From positions 9,920,001 through 9,984,000 of the forward strand of contig NC_057788.1 in assembly GCF_014905175.1 (NCBI RefSeq): 64,000 nucleotides of DNA, read 5' to 3'. Position 1 is the stretch's first letter, and every line of letters begins with the position of its first letter. The position numbers and the translations under genes are program-made. The notes beneath the pieces are model-generated. The model saw only the letters and a list, made by a program, of their open reading frames with translations, was not told the origin of the DNA and ran no database searches. Below are positions 49,501-58,575 of this stretch, piece after piece. The stretch is from Aphidius gifuensis. Its lineage: Eukaryota; Arthropoda; Insecta; Hymenoptera; Braconidae.

Positions 49501-52500
49501 TTTTAAAACAAAAAAGAAAATAAAATATGTCAATTGCAAAAAAAAAAGGGAATATTATTTACAGGTGAAAAAAAATTTATTTAATTAAAAAAATATGAAT
49601 AAACATTGAGTATAAAGTGTTTACATTGCAATTCCAATCATAATTATTTATTAAATATTTTCCATTTAAGGTTTAATTTAATTTTTTAAAACATATAAAG
49701 TACAAGCGGCTCAAAAGTCCCTCGTGTGCCAGCAACAGAAGCTACTACTGCTATACGGCTTGTGTGTTTTCTGCACGTGAGTATAAAAAATAAAAAAACT
49801 AAATGAAAAAAAAAAAAATATATATCGAGATGCTAATCTCTCATAGTCGTCTATGGAAGGGAAACTATGTGCTAATGCGATCCCGTTTAGCCAAGTCACC
49901 CGGAAAACGGGACACCCGCCCCGCGTTTTGTCACCCTCCACCCGACAATATTATTTTTTTTTTTTTTTATTTTTCTCTCCCTCTGACACACACATACTTA
50001 TTAAATAGCTCTCACGATTACATCTAAAAAATACATTTATAAATATAAGCATATATTTATCAACTCACACATATAGACAACCGAAAGATCGAATCATAAC
50101 GCAGTGGAACGAGATCGAATTGTGACAAGGTTAAAAAAAAAATGTAATAATAATCAGGATAACAAAAAAAAAAGTGAATAAAAATATATATAATACTGGC
50201 AACATTATATAAATCCCCTTTTATACATTGTCGCAGTTTTGGTCTCATCAATTTTTTTATTATATTTATTCTTCTTCATGTATTTATATATTTTTTAAAA
50301 AAATAGCACCCCACTTACTTTTGTACATAAGGCACATTATTATGTATATTTATTTTCATTAACTGTACACATGTCACAGTACTGATTTGCAATCAATAAA
50401 AACGAATTTTCATTTTTCATGTAAATTTTAATTCATACACGGAGAGAAATCCGCAGCAAACAATGCTGTAGAGTATCAAACAAATTTTACTGTAGTCTAC
50501 TGGAAATTGAAAAGTTGCGTGGGGAGGCCACCAGGATCGACTAGAATTTCCTGCTACACTACAGTAATTTTAATCAAAACAAAACAAAAAAACAACACAA
50601 AAAATTAAATAAAACATTATTGTTTAAACATCAAAATAAAAATGTAACGTGTTTATTAATTTTTAAAAAATAAACCATTTTATAATTTTCATGTGTTTTA
50701 CCGCATTTTTATTTAGATTCATGAATAAAATAAAAACAATAAACTTTTTAGAAGAGGTTAGGAACACACTTGATTTCCAATAAATATTCGTGTCATCTGA
50801 ATAAAATAATTTAATTTATTTTTGACAGTTATATATTGCAAAATATTGGGTGACAGAGCAAAGTCAATATCATCAAAAAAAATTAAATAAAAAAGTATAG
50901 ATTTAGTGTAAATAAGCCCTTTGGGGTTATGTATGTTAAATATTTTGTGCGTTTAGTTAGATATTCGTGGCTGGTTATTAAGTAAATACGCCCCCAAGGT
51001 ATTTTGTTTGTACTTCAACTCAATATATATATATATATTGTTTCATGACATTCATTTTGCCTTTTATAATCCACACGTTTAATATAAAATATATTTGTAT
51101 TAGTTGTCTGATAACCCTTTTCGCACCCACGCATCAAATAATATGAGCCCCTTAAACGAGGCTCTTTTGATGTGTCATCGCTTGGACGAACATTTTAAAC
51201 CCATCATGCCAGCCAATCTCTCACTTGGCCAATTTAAATTGTCGAGAGAATGCTATTTCATCCCCTTCTTAATATGGATATATCCAAAAGTACCACTTAT
51301 TTCATTCGCTTATATATTTAAAAAAATAAAAATAAAAATCTCCATTGCTTTTTTTTTTTATCTTCTATTTAATTTAATAAATTGTTTTAAGTTTTTTTTT
51401 TTTTGATAATTTAATAGTTGATAGACTTTACTCATCACAGTTATTTTTTTTTTTGACTGATATGGCTTAATCTCATTGGCAAGAAATACACACGTCACAA
51501 TCTAAAATGTATATATTTTTTTATTTTTCATTTTAAAAATAATATTTTAATCCTATTTATGTCCTCGATAACTACAAGGACATTAAAAGCAATTTAATCA
51601 TTTATATTTTTATATTCCCAATAAGAATATCAACAAATTGAATATACACATATTTGACTTGAATACACATATAGAATTGTTAAATTCCGGACATTGAAAA
51701 TATCTTCATTTGGCTGAGTGCCAATTGGGCTCGTCTGCGTGTCCTTCATGCTTTTGTATTTGTATTGTACTTACACATGCTTATATACATTTTAAATTTA
51801 TTAAAAAAGATAAATATAATTATATATATTTTTTAGAAAATTTATTTATTAATTTTATATAGATAATTATAAAGCTAAAAAGACTATGAAACTTTGAAAC
51901 ACAATTACATTTTAAACGCATTTTAAAAATTCAAAAATTTCGATTTAATTTTTGATTTGTTTTATGGTTTTTTATGGAAAAAAAAAAAAGCTGTGTAATA
52001 ACCGTTTTGTGTACAAGTAGCCAAATGAGTAAAAAGCGCGTCATCAGCGTCAAGATCGGTAACTTCCGACGACACACTTGACTTTAGTCGGGTTATCGAC
52101 CGTGAAACGAGACACCTGCTCTTCGACTCCGCCTCTGCTGGAGAGTGCAAATTGTAAGGCCAAGTGTATCGTCTACTAAATATATATATAAATGAGTACA
52201 TAAAATGTTCAAGTACCTTGTCATTCTCATCGAAACATTGATAACAAAATTTGTATTTTATTTGTATTTTAAATATCTAAATAAAAACAATTAATGACAA
52301 ATCAATGATTCTCATTTTTAAAATAAATCATAATATGTTTTTTTTTTTTTTTTTCTAGTACAGTTACCTTGGTATATTAAAACCAGGCTAAATAAACGAT
52401 AAGTGATACATTAGAAATTTATAAAAATAGAATATTCAAGACATTGGTTTAAAGATTTTATGTCAATTTGAAAATAAATTTAAAATACAAATAAAAAAAT

Positions 52501-55500
52501 ATATATATTTAATTTATTGCATATTTTAAAATGAAAAATTTTATTTTAAAAATACAAAAAAAAAAAAAAAAAAATTTTATATTTTGTATTTTTCCTTTCA
52601 ACACACACATACACATTAAAATGTCTATTATATTTTTATATATACATTTGAAAAGTCTTTTGTATAAATTTATTTATTTTGTTTTTAAATTTTTATTATC
52701 TAAAATATTTTTGTTCCCTGTGTCATTCTGCTGGTTTAAAATCAAGAATGACAAAAAATTGTGAAAGGCTATACACTGATGAAGAAGAGAAAAGCCATCA
52801 GGGTAATGTGCAGATACATATACTGAATGCCTTTCTTCTCTATACATATAAATAATTTTTTTGATGCTCACCGCAAATATCTCACTATATTCATCACCGA
52901 TAAAATTGTGTTAACATCAATAACACAAAAAAAAAAAAAAAGCAAAATTAAATATAACAAAGTGTGTTGATGTGAAGGGCGATATAAAAAACATAATTTT
53001 GTTGTTGTATATATTTATTTATATATAAATAAATACATAAATAAAATGATGATAAGTGAGTGCATGATGCTGACTTGTGAAACTCAAAAGACAACATGAA
53101 ATTTTGTGGATCGTTCTTTATTATTATTATTTTATTTTTTTGCATTAAAAACTTCATGGTATGGAAGCAAGTTTGAAACGAACCACACTAATTGGCTAAC
53201 TTAAAGTGTATATATATATATTTCTTTGCTACATATATGTATCATGAAATAATACCGCACAAAATACATGAAATGAAAACGCGCGAGTAATTTGTTGCCA
53301 ATTTCACGTTGAATTATATTTATAAACGTGTTTGATGCTTGTTAATTTTCAATATTATATTTTACCATTATTTATTCAATATATTAATATAAATAAATAT
53401 TTATAATTTATACAATTTTATCAAAAATAATATTCATCAATTTTTAAATATTATAAGCAAAAAAAAAAAATCATAAATTATTATTTTTTCTGAGTTAATA
53501 AAAAAGCCTAGACTACCTTGAACACGTTAATGCATATTTAAAAATGACTAAATGACGTTCTTTTTTTTAATTAAATTTAAAAAAAAAAAAATAATAAAAT
53601 GATGAGGGGGGCAGTTTGTCGTGTGTGTCCCTTCATTATGTCACACGAGTTCTCAGTGTTTTGCCGACAAAACAACGATATATGCCGTTTGTTAAAGAAC
53701 TTGCATATAAAAAAAAAAAAAAAAAAAAACCATATACAAACAATTACAACAGTGTATATATTCTTCTCAGAGAGACGCGCAAATTCTTTCGAAGAAGAGC
53801 CAAGGTCGAACAATTATCATTGGTGCATGATGAGCGCAAGACGCGAATCATTATATACAATACATTTAAACATATATATGAACTTTCTGATGGTTTTGTA
53901 TGATGGCCTCATATTATTATATAGCCTCCTTCCCTCCCTCTCAATCATGCCCTCTTCCTCCTATCGCAACCCTTCACCATTTTATATGAATTTTTATTCG
54001 CGAATGTGCAGACTTTTCAAGTTGATTACTCTTGATTTTACGTAGGTGGGACGCTTCGCGTCACCTACGTATTGGATTTGTCTACCGAAAATTAAAAAAC
54101 GCTCTCATTTCTTAAGTAATTGTCAGAGACACTTCGTGTTAGAACCAAAAGAAGCGTATTTTCAATCTCTTTAATTTGTATATTTTCGATTTTTTCTCAA
54201 ATAATTATTAAAGTTGCCAGAGCCAAAAATGTTAAAAACCTTTTTTTCTTTTTTTTTTAAATATTAAATATTTTTTTCTGTAAGCGTGATCGATTTAAAT
54301 GACTAATTAAAAGTTTCCTTTTATTTTGATCTTTAAATCACCGCTATTTTGAAAACGATATCTTTAAAATTCACGGAGTTATTAGAATTCTAATAGAAAA
54401 ATTTGATGTGGCTGTTTTTTTCCCGATTTACATTGGAACCCAACAAAATCATGTTTTGTGGAGATTCGACGCGCAGTGTTGGCAGCCCTGCTTAGTTCGT
54501 CTCACTCACACAGATGAACATATGTTTATGATAAAATTTCATAGTGTTGTGACTCAACAATATTACATTTTATTTGAAAAAAAAAAAATTACACTAACTA
54601 ATAATTGCACATAAGCCACCGGAGTATTGAAAATTTTAATTTTCGTTATATATGATTTTTTTTTTGTTTTTTTAATTATTTATTTTATTTGTAATTGAAT
54701 TTTTTTGTGTATTGTCTGTCATATAGCTTGCGGGACTCTCACGTAAATATATCAAACTATATTGCTGCCAGAATTTTAATTATATTCGCATCAGGTCGAT
54801 GATCCTGCTCCCGTTTCTTCGCACCGACGGTCACATCATATCATTTGTGGATCATTATAATGTAAAAATATATATTGTTTATATATTTTTATTATATACC
54901 AGTATCAACAATACAATTTATAATAAATAAAAAATAAAAGCAAGTTTATTTTTCTCATATAATAATGATGACAAATGGATATAAGAACATAAATTTTATT
55001 TTATATATCGAAATTTTTTTTAGGGATCCCTCTCGAGATAGAAAAAGAGAGAGCTTTTTTTTGTGACTTGATATATAGTTGATAGTGGTGCATAAAGTTT
55101 CAGGGATTTTCAAAAACTTTAAGATGAAAAACGAAATGAAAAAACGCGTTAGTACAGATTTGACACCCACACATTTCCTGTGGTGTATCCAAAAATATTG
55201 ACAACACAAGAACAAAGGGGACAAATTGAAATTATATATATACTAATTTTTTTATATCTTTATATTTATTTTTTTTTTGGTTAATAAATTTTGAATTTTA
55301 TTGAGAAATATGTTTGATATATTATTATAGATGTCAATTGTATTAGTGTGGGTTATTTTTTTAGTTTTTTTTTTCATTGAAAGAATTGTTAAATGTTGGT
55401 TTGATGTGTCTAGCTTTTTATATATATTATTATTTGTCAAGTTTAAATTCCATGAACGTTTTGAAGGCTTGGACACACACATGAGTGTGTCGTGTGAAAT

Positions 55501-57000
55501 TTTTCGATTTCGCATCACGATTCAATTCGTGACAGTATAACAGTTTTAATACTTGTCTCTTATTTTTATTTTTTTTTATTATTTTCAACACCTCAATTCT
55601 CAGGTCATATTTGTAACTTGTATTTTTATGTACACATGTTTTATATTGTCTGAATCAATCGTCATTCATTTCACACACACAACTCGTATAATAATAAAAA
55701 TAATTTATCAACCTGACCCATCAATAAAACATTTAAAAAAAAAATTATATATGTGTATAATTTATATATATTTAAAAACTTTTTTAAATTAAAGTTGAAT
55801 TAAGATAAAAAAAAAAAAATAATAATAACGAGACAATATTTAAAAATAAAAAAAAAATAATATCAATAAAATATAGAAATAAATAAAAAAGATAGCAAAA
55901 AAAAAAAAAAAAAGAAACAAAAATTAAATTTATGAATTAAAATTTAAAGACAAAATTGAATATTTTTTTTTATGACATATACGATAGTGGATATTAACGG
56001 GTGGTTATATTCGGGGACATCTGATATGATGATGCGGTCAGGTTTTCGTCGTATCGCGATACATTATACGAGCCTCGTAATTTACGATATATTAGAAATT
56101 CACTTAATTCATATTATACGAGAAACTAAAAATAAGAAAAAAAAAATATATATATAAAATAACATGTACACAAAAATTTTTGGTCATTAAAAACGAGCGA
56201 AAAAAAAAAAGAAATTAAAAAACTTTTTTTTTTAAAAAAAAAACAAAGTTTTAAAATTAAGTATAAAAATAAATAAAAATTATAATTATATATATATTTT
56301 ATTATAATGAAAAAGAAAAAAAATAAGATAAAAATTTATAAAATAAATTGATAGATGAAGTAGCATTCAAAGGATGAGTGACTTGGTAACAGAATACGAC
56401 TCAATTCAACCTGATCGATGAATAAAATTAATGAAAAAAAATATATTAACCAATCAGTTTATTATCGTAAAATAATTTTTATAATATATAAAATATAATA
56501 ATCAATATTGATAATTTTTATATTTAATTTATATAATAACAAATTGGGAAGTTGTATGAGTGGTATTAACCACGCGACCACGTGTATGACGCTTCACTGA
56601 CTTTGACTACTTATAGATACACTCGGGTGTGTGTGTGTCGACATCAATATGACGATTTGTAAAAAAAACAGTAATTTATATACAAAATTTAAAAGTACAC
56701 TGCCGCCGGATACCTATTAAAGTATACCGAAATATTTATTTTATAAAAATTATGAAAATTTTTTTTTTCTAGTTTACATTGATGTCTATTTTTTTTTAAT
56801 GCGCGAAGGTTGGTATGATTGTTTGAAAAAATTTATTTTGCTTTTTTAAAAAAATTCATTTTTAAAAGTTTTTATTAAAACTTACGTGGTGTTGATGGTT
56901 GCTGATCATCATTTGTTGTCAATGGATTATTTCGTGATCCAAGCAACGGATCCTCCTCGAAATTCGCACGGCTTGGTCGTGCCTGCTTTCTTCTCGACAT
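27405..57000 (-). CDS. sal: spalt (Sal/SALL family) zinc-finger transcription factor
   Basis: Nuclear C2H2 zinc-finger regulator; in insects Spalt proteins act downstream of Dpp and Hedgehog and pattern wing, trachea, head and sense organs. Coding exons on the minus strand are 57000-56886, 36153-31453, 30329-30196, 29418-29028, 28550-28402, 28094-27918 and 27836-27405. All junctions are GT/AG and phases match, giving 2,032 residues, longer than Drosophila Salm (about 1,365) because of many Q, N, S, T, D and P runs. Order: NuRD-binding N-terminus MSRRKQ; conserved segment VTLEALQNTKVAVAQFAAKA (about 139-158) with a Q-rich coil; finger pair (478-529); three fingers (1102-1180); pair split by an intron (about 1611-1660); last pair (about 1787-1836); then RRGRRMSLDLPPL. 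The exon set and identity are secure; first-exon use is partly inferred. Confidence 0.95.
27918..28094 (-). CDS. sal: spalt exon 6: C-terminal conserved block
   Basis: 177 nt (59 codons), acceptor atgttag. Encodes VHMGTHMWTNGASRRGRRMS, then LDLPPLPITPKDSEFLQRRP, a typical Sal C-terminal motif after the last finger. Confidence 0.92.
28402..28550 (-). CDS. sal: spalt exon 5: last finger pair
   Basis: 149 nt, acceptor attgcag. Encodes SMSSKHLCHVCNKNF, then SALQIHMRTHTGDKPFRC and CQKAFTTKGNLK. The second finger is completed by VHMGTH in exon 6. Ends in phase 0. Confidence 0.93.
28551..29027 (-). other. sal: spalt intron 4 with (AC)n
   Basis: A 477-nt intron. A short (AC)n run lies at about 28558-28575, directly beside the acceptor of exon 5, so length changes there could affect splicing. 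T and A runs fill the rest. Confidence 0.65.
29028..29418 (-). CDS. sal: spalt exon 4: end of third finger pair and proline-rich linker
   Basis: Begins GNMKQHMLTHKIRDLPSH, the completion of the finger from exon 3. It continues through Q-rich and P-rich sequence (eight prolines in a row) to KRSPTEGDLPAPKRP. Ends CCG-A|GTAAGT in phase 1. Confidence 0.93.
29626..29904 (-). CDS. sal: Candidate spalt cassette exon, GC-rich and open
   Basis: Between exons 3 and 4 an open segment is bounded by an AG (attttcag, 29906-29905) and a GT (TTCCTG|GTAATC, 29626/29625). It is 279 nt, exactly 93 codons, and open in the phase-0 frame required. It would encode NDDTIMRTCKCMDQRDG, a Q-rich part, a basic part (SRRRRNEDKK) and a hydrophobic end. 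Its middle (about 29,636-29,760) is much richer in G+C than anything nearby. Inclusion would split the finger between FSTK and GNMKQH. The polypyrimidine tract is weak, and the stretch could instead be a GC-rich regulatory block that is open by chance. Confidence 0.35.
30196..30329 (-). CDS. sal: spalt exon 3: first part of third finger pair
   Basis: 134 nt encode VRGNTTCNICYKTF, then the linker HTKERPF and CTICDRGFSTK, a stretch highly conserved in Sal proteins. The exon ends in phase 0 inside the second finger, which is completed by GNMKQHMLTH in exon 4. Confidence 0.93.
30330..31452 (-). other. sal: spalt intron 2
   Basis: A 1,123-nt AT-rich intron between the large exon and the exon holding the first half of the third finger group. 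No exon or repeat of note was seen beyond A/T runs. Confidence 0.7.
31453..36153 (-). CDS. sal: spalt exon 2: five zinc fingers and low-complexity tracts
   Basis: One 4,701-nt exon carries most of the protein. The acceptor is gttacag (36155-36154) and the donor GCAG|GTAGGC (31453/31452). It begins with an acidic region (EDENDTGSENED, DEDEEDD), then the conserved VTLEALQNTK segment. Finger pair HRCRYCGKVFGSDSALQIH lies near 34.83-34.68 kb and the triple CIICHRVLSCKSALQMHYRT near 32.95-32.70 kb, followed by GEPTDLSLEQIQAAE. Between them are Q (11 in a row near 33.45 kb), N, P, S/T and D runs encoded by trinucleotide repeats. The long open frames on the plus strand here are mirror images of these repeats. 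Confidence 0.95.
36795..36918 (-). CDS. sal: Candidate alternative spalt first exon (no NuRD motif)
   Basis: On the minus strand ATG at 36918 opens 41 codons (MSSKTDINHNMSLMKWSITK and on) and reaches TCC-G|GTACGA, leaving one base. That is exactly the phase needed to join exon 2 at 36153 (G plus AA gives E), 641 bases downstream. Without splicing the frame stops 3 codons later. The segment is basic and replaces MSRRKQ. Drosophila Salm also has a basic, K-Y/W-x-I-x-K-x-L-like N-terminus before its acidic stretch, but that similarity is from memory and weak. Either a separate promoter or an internal exon is possible. Confidence 0.55.
36919..38900 (-). other. sal: Start of spalt intron 1, with a GC-richer island
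   Basis: From 37,330 to 37,460 a segment much richer in G+C than its surroundings (agacaggaggcaactgactt, gcaccagcagcaccagcggc) lies about 400 bases upstream of the candidate alternative first exon. On the minus strand it includes TCAGTT, an arthropod-initiator-like hexamer. It may be the promoter or 5'-UTR of the short isoform. The rest is AT-rich, with long A and T runs and no coding signal. Confidence 0.4.
38901..45500 (-). other. sal: spalt intron 1, second part
   Basis: No gene, RNA or transposon was recognised. GC-richer, possibly regulatory pockets occur near 39,310-39,690, 40,800-40,870, 42,060-42,130 and 43,195-43,340. A (TTTG)n run lies at about 42,488-42,519 and a short (GAA)n at about 43,161-43,177. 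Open frames here are short and made of A/T-run residues (F, K, I, Y). Confidence 0.5.
42488..42519. repeat. (TTTG)n microsatellite
   Basis: About eight uninterrupted GTTT units lie within spalt intron 1. Confidence 0.9.
45590..45730. promoter_or_regulatory. GC-richer island in spalt intron 1
   Basis: About 140 bases with gcggtaagaggagtgcgagg, ttcggcggcgttttagtcgc and caccggccaacc stand out from AT-rich surroundings. No coding frame of note is present. The position inside the long intron of a patterning gene makes a cis-regulatory element the likeliest reading, but no factor can be assigned. Confidence 0.3.
45731..49700 (-). other. sal: spalt intron 1, third part
   Basis: AT-rich with T and A runs. 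Nothing coding was recognised. The segment 48,238-48,320 (gtcagagggatgaaacctcc and on) is more complex than its neighbours and may be an element of some kind. Confidence 0.45.
49840..49945. promoter_or_regulatory. GC-richer island in spalt intron 1
   Basis: A block including gtgctaatgcgatcccgttt and cacccggaaaacgggacacc is compositionally unlike its surroundings. CCCGTTT and AACGGGA recur within 60 bases in inverted orientation. Probable regulatory DNA; function unknown. Confidence 0.28.
50484..50569. repeat. Imperfect inverted repeat (hairpin) in spalt intron 1
   Basis: The left arm (50484-50508, TTACTGTAGTCTACTGGAAA) is nearly the reverse complement of the right arm (50545-50569, AATTTCCTGCTACACTACAG and on), with two mismatches and one bulge over about 22 bases and a loop of about 36. 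A related CTGTAGAGTATC precedes it, and cacggagagaaa lies at about 50,440. It could be a small transposon remnant or a microRNA-like precursor; nothing decides. Confidence 0.55.
51132..51172. repeat. Two-step inverted repeat in spalt intron 1
   Basis: CATCAAA ... GAGCC (loop) GGCTC ... TTTGATG pairs as a 7-bp and a 5-bp stem separated by unequal internal loops. It lies in a pocket (51,105-51,255) less AT-rich than its neighbours. Confidence 0.4.
52020..52160. promoter_or_regulatory. GC-richer island with E-box in spalt intron 1
   Basis: The segment includes gcgcgtcatcagcgtcaaga, ttccgacgacacac, gtcgggttatcgaccgtgaa and cacctgctcttcgactccgc. CACCTG is a bHLH E-box of the type bound by proneural or Snail-class factors. 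Probable enhancer; this assignment is inference from composition and one short motif. Confidence 0.28.
54030..54510. mobile_element. Possible degenerate transposon fragment with perfect short hairpin
   Basis: At 54039-54071 TACGTAGGTG-GGACGC, a TTC loop and GCGTCACCTACGTA pair over 14 bases with a small bulge. A second small hairpin (GACACTTCGTGTTA) follows near 54,129. Downstream sequence (acgatatctttaaaattcac, cggagttatt, then cagtgttggcagccctgctt) has the mixed composition of transposon ends rather than local AT-rich DNA. No transposase coding or clear second terminus was found, so the borders are guesses. Confidence 0.35.
54511..56885 (-). other. sal: spalt intron 1, last part
   Basis: AT-rich, no gene recognised. 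A less AT-rich pocket lies at about 54,780-54,850 (gatgatcctgctcccgtttc, cgcaccgacggtca), and another at 56,570-56,640 with a (GT)n run. Confidence 0.45.
56886..57000 (-). CDS. sal: spalt first coding exon with NuRD-recruiting motif
   Basis: Read on the minus strand, ATG at 57000-56998 opens MSRRKQARPSR and continues for 38 codons plus one base to a GTAAGT donor (exon end 56886). SALL proteins start with MSRRKQ followed by a similar basic segment, the motif that binds NuRD/HDAC corepressor. The extra C joins the AA at the start of exon 2 to give Q, in frame. The plus-strand frame over the same bases is a shadow. Confidence 0.88.
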
Positions 57001-58374
57001 ACCTTTATTTTGATATATCAACAAAGTGCAATAACCCCTCAATTTATTTTACTCCTAAATACACCACGTCACGTTCTTTTTATTTTTTTATTTATTTATA
57101 CCCCGACGGGACAAATTGTGCCCTTGACACAACTAAATTTTTTTCTATTTCAAAAGAATATTTTTTTTTTGCATTTTTCTTGTTTTTTTTTTTTTATATG
57201 TATTAGACACAGAAAAAAAAAATATAAATAAAAAAAAAATTAATCACACACTTATACACATATACACTTGATATATAATTTAAAAATTTTTTTATTAAAA
57301 AATTAAGCGAAGTTTTTTTGGCTCGCGAAATTTAATCACATTGATTTTTTCACGAGGCATTTCACTTTGCTAATAATATTTTACAGTTTTAAAATTTATT
57401 TATAGAAAATATTAATAGATAATTGGTTGTTACTATTTATTATTAATGTTGTGACACTTTATGTTTATCTTAATACGTTCATGACATAGTAAATAGACAC
57501 AATCACGAATTCGCAACATCTCATCGTGATGATTCCACTCCTTTGGCAATTCCATGCGTGCAAAAAATATTTTTTGCTTATTAATCCACGTGATATTATT
57601 TATTTAAATAATAATTAATGTCAAGTTGCACCATGTCGATGCACACGAATCATCAAAATCACAATACCCATTTTAATAAAATTAAAAATGAAAAAAAAAT
57701 TAAATAAAAATAATAATTTGTTTTTAATTGATAATTATATTTTAATTTATTATTGTTGTTGTTGTCACCATTGTTACTCCAATGTTTTATTAGTGTTTGA
57801 CCTTTATGCCAAGTACTCACAAATGCATATATAATATTCGTAAACAAAAATATATAAACGTCACAACTGTCACTAGTACCAAGTATTATATTGTTGTGTT
57901 TAAAATTTGAAAAAAAAAATTAATTCCTCTTGTCTGGTATTAAATTGCAACACAAATCACATTAGTGTATTAAAAAAAAACACGTTATTATTTTTATTAA
58001 ACAATAGCTATTATTAATCCAAGTAATATAATTCATAAACTTTTATATTTAAATTTTCAAATGTAAATTTTTTTATATTTATTTACTTTGATTTTTATAT
58101 TTGTTTATTATTTCGTATATTAACAAATTAATTTTATTTAAATATATATATATAAATAATTTGAAAAATAAAATAAAGAAATTAAAAAATAAAAAAATAA
58201 AATTACTTGTATTTTAAATACGTTGTTGAATTTTATTTACGATGATAATACGTGTCTGCACAGTAAAATAAATTTTTTTTTTTTTTATTGTTGTTATTAT
58301 TATTAAATATTATTTATTAATAATTTTTTTAAAAAATAATATTCATATGAAATATCGAGTTAAATAATCGCGAC
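57001..58374 (-). other. sal: Probable spalt 5'-UTR / 5' flank
   Basis: AT-rich sequence immediately upstream of the spalt ATG. No splice acceptor is required for the first exon, and I cannot place the transcription start. No other coding sequence is seen. Confidence 0.4.
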
Positions 58375-58575
58375 TTCGGATCGTCAAGTCGGCCGGACGA
58401 CGGACGGACCAGCTCTGGGGGTCTGTCGTCGCGACGCCCCTCTCCATCCTACCGTGGTTATGTCCGATGGTAGGGCTAAAAATATGCGCGCGCTTTTCAA
58501 ATATCCCCCACTTGTGTAAATACGCGGGTCGGGCCTAACGTGCTTCGCCCTACTCAACACAAAATTCATGCGCCG
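58375..58575 (-). promoter_or_regulatory. GC-rich island upstream of spalt, candidate promoter or enhancer
   Basis: About 200 bases (tcggccggacgacggacgga, tctgtcgtcgcgacgcccct, atgcgcgcgcttttc, cgcgggtcgggcctaacgtg) form one of the strongest GC islands in the window, about 1.4 kb upstream of the spalt ATG. On the minus strand it includes GGGGCGTC, which fits the Brinker core GGCGYY. It overlaps a short minus-strand open frame that I regard as chance. Confidence 0.45.

Noticed and set aside
53599..54045. 148-codon plus-strand frame in spalt intron 1
   Set aside because: No recognisable domain, a poly-K tract from an A-run, and overlapping frames in other phases of similar length; probably chance.
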